A stretch of 64,000 bases of DNA, taken from positions 1,426,001 to 1,490,000 of the forward strand of contig NZ_LT615367.1 in the NCBI RefSeq assembly GCF_900095885.1, written 5' to 3'. This DNA comes from Dickeya aquatica (GTDB lineage: Bacteria; Pseudomonadota; Gammaproteobacteria; Enterobacterales; Enterobacteriaceae). Within the stretch, counting starts at the first letter, position 1. Each line of letters begins with the position of its first letter. Below the pieces are notes generated by a model that was given only the letters and a program-made list of their open reading frames with translations, was not told the origin of the DNA and ran no database searches. Position numbers and translations under genes: made by a program. Positions 50,501-62,500 of this stretch are shown here, one piece after another.

Positions 50501-53500
50501 TGGCCTGCTGTTCAAACAACTCGTGGATGCAGAGATCCGCCGGGAAGTCTGCTGCGGTGTCATTAAAGTCATGCAGCACCTGCCGGCGTTCGGCGTCGGC
50601 CAGCAGCGCTATCTGCGCCACCGGCCGGGCGCTGTCGGCCACCATGGCACGCAGCAGGGTCTGCCAGTAGGTCAGGAAACGCCGGATGGTGTGCGCTTCA
50701 AACAGCGCCGTGGCGTAGTTCAGCTGGCCGCTCAGGCCGGCGTCGCTCTCGGTGATGTCCAGACTCAGGTCAAACTGGGCGGTGTCGCTGTCCGGTGTCA
50801 GCGGCGTCAGCGTCAGTCCGTCCAGCGCCAGCGTGGCGGACGGGGTGTTCTGGACACCGAATGTCACCTGGAAGAGCGGGCTGTGCGCCAGACTGCGGAC
50901 GGGGGCGACGGCTTCGACAATCTGCTCGAACGGCAGGTCCTGATGGGCCTGCGCGGCAATCACGGTCTCCCTGACCCGGGCCAGCAGGGTGGCGGTATCG
51001 ACGAGCCCGGACAGGTCGATGCGCAGCGGCTGGGTATTGACGAACATGCCAATCAGCCCTTCCAGCTCGGTGCGGGTACGCCCGGCGACCGGGGTGCCGA
51101 TAACGATATCGTCCTGCCCGGCGAGGCGGCCCAGCAGGGCGGCCCAGGCCGTCAGCAGCGTCATAAACAGCGTAGTGTTGTGACGACGACTCAGCGCGTG
51201 CAGCGCCTCGGTCAGCTCGCGCTCCAGCGTGAACGCGATGGTGGCACCGTCGTAACGCAGTGTTGGCGGGCGCGGGTGGTCGGCGGGCAGTGTCAGGCAG
51301 TCCGGTGCACCGCGAAGGTGGCTGACCCAGAACTGTTGCTGATGCTGCAGGATCTCGCCCTGCAGGTGCTGGCGCTGCCAGGCGGCATAGTCGCCATAAC
51401 GGATGCGCAGGGGCGGCAGCGGGTCGGGCTGACCGGCGTTAAAGGCGGCATACAGCCTACTGAGCTCGCTGATAAACAGGCTGACCGACCAGCCATCGGC
51501 AATGAGGTGGTGCAGCGCAATCCGCAGCAGGTGGGTCTGTGCATCCACACAAAGCAGTTGCCCCTGCACCAGCGGGCCGGTGCGCAGGTCAAACACCGGG
51601 GTGAATGGCGGCAGGTCGTCGCCGGGTGCCACGGCTATTTGTTCTAACGGGAACGGGCGCAGACCGGCGGGCGCGATGACCTGAACCGCATCGCCCTCTA
51701 CCGGCTCAACGCGGGTACGCAAGGGCGCATGACGGGCCATGATGCGGTCCAGCGCCCGGGTCAGTGCGGAGGCGTTCAGTGCCCCCTGCAACTGCACCGC
51801 GCCCTGGATCACATAGGCAGCGCTGGCCGCCGGGTCGAGCAGGGTCAGGAGCCAGAGGCGCTGCTGGGCCAGTGACAGCGGCGGGGTGACGTCATCGGGC
51901 AGCGGTGTGATGGCCGACAGGGTCTGTGGGGCCGCCTCCTGCAGTACCGCGGCCAGTGCCTGCAGCGTCGGGTGGGCAAACAGCTGCGTCAGCGGCAGTT
52001 CACGGTTAAGTTCGGAGCGGATATGGGAGACCAGCCGCACCGCCAGCAGGGAATGGCCGCCGAGTTCGAAGAAATGATCCTGCCGACCGACGCGTTCAAT
52101 GCCGAGCAGGCTCTGCCAGATGGCGGCCAGCGCCTGCTCGGTCTCGCCCTGCGGGGCTTCGTAGGTGGTGCGGACAAAGGCGCTGTCGTCCGGGGCAGGC
52201 AACGCCTTGCGGTCCACCTTGCCGTTTTGTGTCAGCGGGATCTGTTCCAGTTGCACATACGCCGAAGGCACCATATGCGCAGGCAGGCGCTGTGTCAGTT
52301 GTGATTTCAGTTCGTCCGTCGTGACTTCACTGTCATTGCTGGTGTAATAGGCCACCAGTCGGTGATCACCCGTTGCGCTGTGCTGTGCCACCACCACCGC
52401 TTCGCGCACACCGGCGCAGTCCTGCAACACCGATTCGACCTCACCGGGTTCAATACGAAAACCACGGATCTTGACCTGAAAATCATTACGACCCAGATAC
52501 TCAATGCCACCGTCGGCCAGCCATCGACCCATATCACCGGTGCGATACATCCGCGCATTCGGTTCGGTTGAGAACGGATCTGTCAGGAAGCGTTCGGCGG
52601 TGAGCTCGGGGCGGTTCAGGTAACCGCGTGCCACACCGGTGCCACCGATATAGATTTCACCGGCAATACCCAGCGGTACCGGCTGCTGATGCGCATCCAG
52701 AATGTAGAGGCGGCTATTGTCTATCGGGTAGCCAATCGGCGGCAGGCGCGGCCAGTCAGCGGCGTTGCCGGAACATTGATACTCCGTCACCACGTGGGTT
52801 TCTGCCGGGCCGTATTGGTTGTGCAGGCGGACTGGGCCGGAGCGTTGGCACAAGGCGCGGATTTCACTGCTTATCAGCAGCCGTTCGCCAGCGGTGATGA
52901 TTTCTTTTACCGGCAATCCCTGCTGCGTTTGTGCGCAGGTCACGGCCAGTGTCTGCAACGCGGCGACCGGTAAAAAGACGCGCTCGATGGCGTGTTTCTC
53001 GATAACGTCCAGCAGCCGGTCCATGTGTAAGCGATCTTCACTGGCGATCATCACCAGTTTGCCGCCGCCGGTCAGGGCGCTGAGGATTTCCTGAAACGCG
53101 ACATCAAAACCGAAGGAGGCAAATTGCAGTGTGGTCATGGCTGCCTGCTCTCTGGCCTGCCAGTGCAGCAGATTGACCAGCGGCGCATGCGGCATCGCCA
53201 CCCCCTTGGGCTGCCCGGTAGAACCGGAGGTGTAGATGACATAGGCCAGATTATCCGGTGTCAGGCCGATTTCGTTGCGAGACGGGTTGTCGCTGGGGTG
53301 TGTTGCCCAGCGTTCGGCATCCCGTGTCAGATGCAGCACTGTTGCTGTACCGGTCAGGTTGTCTAACACCGCCTGTCCGAGCTGATCGACCAGAATAACG
53401 CCGGGGGCGCTGTCTTTGAGCATAAATGCCAGACGTGCGGAGGGGTATTCTGGGTCCAGCGGCACACAAGCGGCCCCGGCTTTCAGTGTGGCCAGCACAC

Positions 53501-56500
53501 AGACGATCATCTCCGGGTGGCGCTCAGTACAGATAGCCACCCGATCATTGGCACCGATACCCAGCCCACGCAGATGGTGCGCCAGTTGGTTGGCGCGACG
53601 GTTCAGTTCGCCATAGCTTAGCGACTGGTCTGCAAAGACCAGCGCAATCCGTTTCGGATGCTGTGCCGCCTGCTGTTCGATACGTTCATGAACACAGATC
53701 CCGGTCGGGTAAGCCGTTTGAGTGCGATTGAACCCCGTTAGCACCTGATGCCGTTCAGCGTCCGGCAGAACGGACAACCGGTACAATGGCTGTTCAGGTG
53801 ACCGCTCCAGCGCATCGATCAGTTGCGTCAGCACGTGCTGCATCATTTGTCCAATCCGTTCACCGCCCAGGCGGCGATCGGCCTGAACCTTGAGTGAGAA
53901 ACCGGCGTTAAGCGCATCATCCACGGACAGCGTAAGCGGGTAATTGGTGCGTTCTTCCGCTTTCAGGAGTGTGATGCCGTGCCACGGGTCTTCGGCAACG
54001 CTGTCGTTTGCCTGCGTGACATCATGGCGATAGTTCAGCAACGCGCTGAACAGGGGTTGCGATGCGGCAACGCCACTGCATTGCTGCGCCAGAGCCAGCG
54101 AGGCGTGTTCATGGGCCAGCAGGTCGGTCAGACGGCGGTGCGTCTGCTCAAGTGCGGCCCGGACAGTGACATCGGCCAGCGTCAGTCGCAGCGGCAGGGT
54201 GTTAATAAACAATCCCAGCGCCTGCTCGCTACCGTCTTGCAGGCGACCCAGCAGCACGGTGCCGAAGACCACATCATCACGACCGGACAGCGCACCGATA
54301 ACGTGGCCCCAGGCCAGATGGAACAGACTGGCGGCACTGATGCCCTCATGTTGCGCCTGCCGACGAATGCGCCCGGCCAGTGTGTCCGGCAGCGGCAGGA
54401 TGGCTTCATCCATATCGACCAGTTCGGTCAGGCCGCCGGGCAAGGTGGGTTCTTCCACATCCGCCAGTTGCTGGTGGAAAAACGCGTTATCGTCAGTGGT
54501 GGCGGCTCTGGCGAGTACCTGTGCGACGTGATGACGGAAAGGGATCGATGCTGGCAGTTGCTCCAGTTCACCGCGCTCGTCCGCGTGTATTTCGCTAAGC
54601 AGAATATCTAGCGTGGTGTGATCCAGACACAGGTGATGATGTTGCAGGCATAGCAGCCAGCGGTCATGGGTCTCATCGCTTGCCATCAGCAGGTTGAACA
54701 ACGGTGCCTGACGCAGATCCAGACGCCCCGGTTTCATGCCGAACAGCTGATCGGCGGCGTCGCCCGCTGCCGGATTCAGGTTCACCGGCGTTGCCGTCAG
54801 TTCGGCACGACGTAACACCACCTGTACCGGTTGCGGCAAGCCTTCCCAGCGCACGGCGGTGCGCAGAATATCGTGACGGGCAATCACGCGGTTCAGCGAG
54901 GTGATAAACGCTTTCAGTTGCTGTCGTGTGGCAAATGCCAGCAGTGAACTGTTCAGGTAAGGATCATGCGACTCTGTTCGGAGGTAGTGATACAACACGC
55001 CTTCCTGTAACGGAGTCAGCGGGTAGATATCCTGAATCTGGCGGACGCCACCGGGAACGCTGGACACAATCCTATCAATGTCCTCTTGAGTCAGTTCAAG
55101 TAACGGCAGCATGGCCGGTGTAATGTGCTGACTGTCGGTGGTGATCCGGTTTTCCGGCACCGCTGTCTGTTCAAAACGTCCAATCGTCGTGGCAAGCTCC
55201 GCCAGACTAGTGTGTTCAAATACCGCCCGCACCGGGACATTCAGGCCCTGACTCTGCAGTGCGGCAATCAGACGCACCACCAGCAGCGAATGGCCGCCGA
55301 GCGCGAAGAAGTGATCCTGCCGCCCGACGCGCTCAATCCCCAGCAGGTCTTGCCAGACCTGAGCGAGTATCTGCTCTGTCTGGCCCTGCGGTGCCTCATA
55401 GTCGGAGCGGACAAAGGCATTGTCGTCCGGGGCTGGTAAGGCGTTGCGATCCACCTTGCCGTTGGGTGTCAGCGGGATCTGAGCCAGCATTACATAGGCC
55501 GCAGGTATCATATGTGCCGGCAGACGCTGGGCCAACTGCTGCTTCAAACCCTCAACGGTGAGCACCTCATCGGCGACGGTGTAATAGGCCACCAGTTGCT
55601 GGTTGGAACGAATCGTCACCACGGCGTCAGCGACACCAGTACACGCCAGCAGTGCGGAAGCGATTTCACCGGGTTCGACTCGCAAGCCGCGGATCTTGAC
55701 CTGAAAGTCGTTACGGCCCAGATATTCAATGGTCTCGTCAGCCAGCCAGCGGCTTAAATCTCCGGTGCGGTACAGGCGTGCGGTCGGCTCGGTTGAGAAC
55801 GGATCCGCCAGAAAACGTTCGGCAGTCAGATCGGGACGGTTCAGGTAGCCGCGCGCCACCTGCACACCGCCGATATATAGCTCACCGACAACACCGACTG
55901 GCACCGGTTGGCCGCCTGCGTCCAGAATGTATATCCGGTTGTTGGCTTTCGGATAACCGATCCGCATGGTCTTGAGGTCGGCCGGGCAGGCCCAGCCGGT
56001 GACATCCACTGCCGCTTCAGTCGGGCCATACAGGTTGTGCAATGCGATGTGTGGCAGACGCTCATAGGTTCGTTGTACGGTGGTTGCAGGCAGGGCTTCA
56101 CCGCTACAGAAAATCAGACGCAGGCTGGCACATTGCCCCGGCATCAGCACGGCGACAAAACTTTGCAACATCGGTGGAACGAAGTGCATGACGGTGACGC
56201 CGGTCTGCTCGATCAGCGTGCACAGATAGTACGGATCCTTGTGGCCCTCCGGCCGTGCCAGTACCAGTGTCGCTCCCACCCATAACGGCGCGAAAAATTC
56301 CCAGACCGAGACATCAAAACTGTACGGCGTTTTTTGCAACACCACATCGTCAGACGTCAGGTTGTAATCGTTAATCATCCAGTGCAGCCGGTTGTTAACG
56401 CCCCGATGCTCGTTCATCACGCCCTTGGGTTGCCCTGTGGAGCCGGAGGTATAGATGACATAAGCCAGATGATGCGACATCAGGCCGCGTGTTGCCGGGG

Positions 56501-59500
56501 GGATATTATCAGCAGAGCACGAGGCCCACGGTGGTGTCGGGTTATCCAGTTCAATCACCGGGCAGTCAGTGGAGAGTGTTGAGCGCAGCGCGGCGGTGGT
56601 GAGCAACGCTACCGGTGCACTGTCGGCCAGCATGTACTGCAGACGCGCTGTCGGGTAGGCCGGGTCGAGCGGGACATAGGCGCCACCGGCTTTTAGCGTC
56701 GCCAGCAGCGCCACCACCAGCTCGACGCTGCGCTCTAGCGCAATCGCCACCCGGTTATCCGGCCTGACACCCTGTTCAATCAGCCAGTGCGCCAGCTGAT
56801 TCGCACGGCGGTTCAGCTCGCCATAGCTTATCGACTGACCATCAAAGACCACGGCGATGGCATCTGGCTGCCGGGCGGCCTGCTGTTCAAACAACTCGTG
56901 GATGCAGCTATCTGCCGGGAAGCGGGTTTCTGTCTCATTGAAGTCGTACAGCACCTGCCGGCGTTCGGTGTCGGCCAGCAGCGCTATCTGCGCCACCGGC
57001 CGGGCGCTGTCGGCCACCATGGCACGCAGCAGGGTCTGCCAGTAGGTCAGGAAACGCCGGATGGTGTGGGCTTCAAACAGCGCCGTGGCGTAGTTCAACT
57101 GGCCGCTCAGGCCGGTGTTGCTCTCGGTGATGTCCAGACTCAGGTCAAACTGGGCGGTGTCGCTGTCCGGTGTCAGCGGCGTCAGCGTCAGTCCGTCCAG
57201 CGCCAGCGTGGCGGACGGGGTGTTCTGGACACCGAACGTCACCTGGAAGAGCGGGCTGTGCGCCAGACTGCGGGCGGGGGCGACGGCTTCGACAATCTGC
57301 TCGAACGGCAGGTCCTGATGGGCCTGCGCGGCAATCACGGTCTCCCTGACCCGGGCCAGCAGGGTGGCGGTGTCCACCTGCCCGGACAGGTCGATACGCA
57401 GCGGCTGGGTATTGACGAACATGCCAATCAGCCCTTCCAGCTCGGTGCGGGTACGCCCGGCGACCGGGGTGCCGATAACCACCTCGTCCTGCCCGGCGAG
57501 GCGGCCCAGCAGGGCGGCCCAGGCCGTCAGCAGGGTCATAAACAGCGTAGTGTTGTGACGACGACTCAGCGCGTACAGCGCCTCGGTCAGCTCACGCTCC
57601 AGCGTAAACGCGACGGTGGCACCGTCGTAACGCAGTGTCGGCGGGCGCGGGTGGTCGGCGGGCAGGGTCAGGCAGTCCGGTGCACCGCGAAGGTGGCTGA
57701 CCCAGAACTGCTGCTGACGCTGCAGGACCTCGCCCTGCAGGTGCTGGCGCTGCCAGGCGGCGTAGTCGCCATAACGGATGCGCAGGGGCGGCAGCGGGTC
57801 GGGCTGACCGGCGTTGAAGGCGGCGTACAGCGTACTGAGCTCGCTGATAAACAGGCTGACCGACCAGCCATCGGCAATGAGGTGGTGCAGCGCAATCCGC
57901 AGCAGGTGGGTCTGTGCATCCACCCGGAGCAGTTGCCCCTGCACCAGCGGGCCGGTGCGCAGGTCAAACACCGGGGCGAATGGCGGCAGGTCGTCGCCGG
58001 GTGCCACGGCTATTTGTTCTAACGGGAACGGTCGCCGACCGGCGGGCGCGATGACCTGAACCGCGTCACCCTCTACCGGCTCAACGCGGGTACGCAGGGG
58101 CGCATGACGGGCCATGATGCGGTCCAGCGCCCGGGTCAGTGCGGAGACGTTCAGTGCTCCCTGCAACTGCACCGCGCCCTGGATCACATAGGCGGCGCTG
58201 GCCGCCGGGTCGAGCTGGGTCAGGAGCCAGAGGCGCTGCTGGGCCAGTGACAGCGGCGGGGTGACGTCATCGGGCAGCGGTGTGATGGCCGACAGGGTCT
58301 GTGGGGCCGCCTCCTGCAGTACCGCGGCCAGTGCCTGCAGCGTCGGGTGGGCAAACAGCTGCGTCAGCGGCAGTTCACGGTTAAGTTCGGAGCGGATATG
58401 GGAGACCAGCCGCACCGCCAGCAGGGAATGACCGCCGAGTTCGAAGAAATGATCCTGACGCCCGACGCGTTCAATGCCCAGCAGGCTCTGCCATATCGTG
58501 GCCATCGCCTGTTCGGTCTCGCCCTGCGGGGCTTCGTAGCGGTGGCGGACAAAGGCACTGTCATCCGGGGCAGGCAGCGCCTTGCGGTCCACCTTGCCGT
58601 TTTGTGTCAGCGGGATCTGTTCCAGTTGCACATACGCCGAGGGCACCATATGCGCAGGCAGGCGCTGTGTCAGTTGCGATTTCAGTTCGTCCGTCGTGAC
58701 TTCACTGTCATTGCTGGTGTAATAGGCCACCAGTCGGTGATCACCCGTTGCGCTGTGCTGTGCCACCACCACCGCTTCGCGCACACCGGCACAGTCCTGC
58801 AACACCGATTCAACCTCACCGGGCTCAATACGGAAGCCACGGATCTTGACCTGAAAATCATTACGACCCAGATACTCAATGCCACCGTCGGCCAGCCATC
58901 GACCCATATCACCGGTGCGATACATCCGCGCATTCGGTTCGGTTGAGAACGGATCTGTCAGGAAGCGTTCTGCGGTGAGGTCGGGGCGGTTCAGGTAACC
59001 ACGTGCTACACCGACACCCCCGATATAGATTTCACCGGTCACCCCGACCGGCACCGGCTGGCGGTCAGCGTCCAGCAGGTAAACCCGGCGGTTGGCCATA
59101 GGGCGGCCGATATGCGGCCGGGCCATTTGCCCGGTAATACGCGTATGGGTACTGTCCACGGTACATTCGGTCGGGCCGTAGACGTTATGGAATGTGATGC
59201 CGTCCAGCGAGGCCAGCGCCTGCCACTGCGCGGCACCGATGGATTCACCGCCGAGCAGAACCGTGCGCAGTGAGGCCGGTAACGGCCCGGCGGCCATCAG
59301 CAGCGCCAGCTGTGACGGTGTGCAGTCAAAGACGTCCAGCGCCTGCTGAGTCATCCACTCGCGCAGCTGTTCACCATTCTGGCGTATCGCCTCGGGCAAC
59401 ATCACCAGCGTGCGGCCCGAAGCCAGTTGCACCAGTTGCTGCACGGAGGCATCAAAGGACGGTGAGGCATTGAGGCTGACGCGTTGCAGGTCGGCGTTGT

Positions 59501-62500
59501 TGTAAACTGCCTGCTCCAGTCCGGCCCAGAGGTTGACCACGCTGTCGTGCCCGACCAGCACGCCCTTGGGTTGCCCGGTAGAGCCGGAGGTATAGATGAC
59601 ATAAGCCAGATGATGCGACATCAGGCCGCGTGTTGCCGGGGGGATATTATCAGCAGAGCACGAGGCCCACGGTGGTGTCGGGTTATCCAGTTCAATCACC
59701 GGGCAGTCAGTGGAGAGTGTTGAGCGCAGCGCGGCGGTGGTGAGCAACGCTACCGGTGCACTGTCGGCCAGCATGTACTGCAGACGCGCTGTCGGGTAGG
59801 CCGGGTCGAGCGGGACATAGGCGCCACCGGCTTTTAGCGTCGCCAGCAGCGCCACCACCAGATCGACGCTGCGCTCCAGGGCAATCGCCACCCGGCTATC
59901 CGGCCTGACACCCTGTTTAATCAGCCATTGTGCCAGCTGGTTGGCTTGTTCATTCAGTTCGCCATAGCTCAGTGATTCGTTGTCGAAGACCACGGCGACG
60001 GCGTCCGGCTGGCGTGTGGCCTGCTGTTCGAACAATTCATGGATGCAGCTATCCGCCGGGAAGTCTGCCGCCGTGTCATTAAAGTCATGCAGCACCTGCT
60101 GGCGTTCGGCGTCCGGCAGCACCGTCAGGCGATGCACCGGTTGTGCCGGTGTATGCGCCAGCGCGTCAGCCAGTGCCGTCAGGGTGAGCAGCATCATTTC
60201 GCCGACACGCGCCGCACCAATACCCATGGCGACCTGAATATCCAGACTGAAGCCCGCCGCACCCTGATCGTTCACCGATACGTTGACCGGGTAGTTGGTG
60301 CGCTCCTGACTGAACAACACCTCGATGCCATCCAGTTCTGTTTGTACCGCCGTCTGCTCGCTGCCGCCGTTATAGCGGTAGTTGAGCAGGCTGGTGAACA
60401 GCGGGCTCTGAGCGTCAACGCCGCTGTATTGCTGGACGTCGGCCAGCGAGGCGTGCTCATGAGCCAGCAGCCCGGCCAGACTGTCGTGCGTCTGGCGCAG
60501 TGCCTGTTCAACACTGACCTGCCCCAGCGACAGGCGCAACGGCAGGGTGTTCAGGAACATGCCCAGTACCCGGTCAGCGCCTTCACCACCGGCCATACGA
60601 CCAAACAGCACGGTGCCGAACACGACGTTGTCCTGCCCGGTAGTGGCCTGCACCACGCGACCCCAGGCGAGATGGAACAGGCTGGTGACGCTGATACCGC
60701 GCTGTTGTGACAGTGCCCGCAGCCGTTGCCCCAGGGTGTCTGACAGCGGCAGATGGTGTTCGTCGATGTGTTGGCCGCTGCCCTGAACATCGAGCAGCCC
60801 GAACGGGGCGCAGGGCGCGTCAATATCCCCGAGTTGTGCCCGGAAATAGTCCTGCTGTGCCTGCGCATCGGTCTGCTGACGGGCGAGAGCGACAAACTGC
60901 CGGAACGGCAGCGGGGCAGGCAGTTGGTCGGCACGGCCCTGCAGGTGCGCCTGCACCTCTTCGAGCAGCAGCTCCAGCGTGGTGTGGTCCATGCACAGAT
61001 GGTGGTGCAGCAGGCACAGCAGCCAGCGGTTATTCGTCGGGTCGGCAGCCTGCCAGGCTTGAATCATCGGTGCCTGAGCAATGTTCATGGATAACCGGGT
61101 TGGATCGAATTTTTGGTGTAGCGCGCCGATGACCTCGTCGGAGGTGAGCACCAGGGTTTCCACCGGCATCAGCGCGTCGCGCCAGACCACCTGAACGGCT
61201 TCATCCAGCCCTTCCCAGACAATCGCCGTGCGCAGAATGTCGTGGCGCTGGATCACCGCCTGCAAGGCGTTGAGGAATTCGGTCAGTCGGTTTTCATCGC
61301 TGAAACTCAACATCAGCGGAGAAATATAGGCATCGCCGACAGGGGTCAGCAGATGGTGAAACAGAATACCGGTCTGGAGTGGTGCCAGCGGGTAGATGTC
61401 CTGCACATTGCGCACGCCCCCCGGCACGGTTGCCACCACAGCATCGATCTGCGCCTGCGTTAATGCCACCAGCGGCAGCATGGCCGGGGTGATCTGTTCA
61501 CAATGCAGGGGGATCTGATTGGCGGGTACGGCGTCGGTCGTGGTGGTGGCGGTCAACGTAGTCGCCAGTGCGGCCAGTGTCGGCTGTCTGAACAGTTCAC
61601 TGACGGAAAGTGTATACCCCGCCCGGCGCAGGCGTTCAATCAGTTTAATCGCCAGCAGGGAATGACCACCGAGCTCGAAGAAATGATCCTGACGCCCGAT
61701 ACGTTCAATCCCCAGCAGCTCTTGCCATATCGTGGCAATCGCCTGTTCGGTTGCGGTTTGCGGTGCCTCGAAGTCGGTGCGGGCAAAGGCGTTGTCATCC
61801 GGGGCGGGTAAGGCTTTGCGATCGACCTTGCCGTTGGGTGTCAGCGGCAGTGCGCTGAGCTGCACATAGGCCGACGGCACCATATAAGCAGGCAGGTGCG
61901 CCGTTACATGCGCACGCAGTGTTTCAGCAGTAGCGTTACCGACATACCAGGCGATCAGACGCTGTTCACCTTGAGCGCTGCGGCGGATCATGACCACGGT
62001 GTCGCTTACACCAGCGTCCGCCCGCAGGCAGGTTTCTATTTCACCGAGTTCGACCCGGAAACCGCGGATCTTGACCTGATCATCGTTACGACCCAGATAA
62101 TCGATGCGACCATCGGCATACCAGCAGCCCAGATCGCCGGTGCGGTACATGCGTGCGTTCGGCTCGGTTGCGAACGGGTCGTCCAGGAAGCGTTCGGCAC
62201 TCAATTCCGGCTTGTTCAGGTAGCCTCGCGCCACTTGCACGCCGCCGATATAGAGTTCCCCTTCGACACCGACCGGCACCGGTTGTCCGGCTGCGTCAAG
62301 AATGTAGATTGCCATATTGGCCAGCGGCCGACCGATGGAAATCGCCGCCGTATCCTGCGGTTGAAAGCGCAGGGCGGTCGTATTCACCGTTGCTTCAGTC
62401 GGGCCGTAGAAGTTGAGCAGCGCCGGGCCCTCAGGGTAATTCTCAAACCAGCTCTGTACCGCCGCTTCCGGTGCGGCTTCACCACCGGTGCAGACAATTC

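Noticed and set aside
56787..58022. Long plus-strand open frame (about 410 codons) opposite NRPS module 3
   Set aside because: It lies wholly antisense to a conserved C domain. The same antisense frame recurs in module 5, as expected from high-GC codon bias, and its protein shows no family motif.
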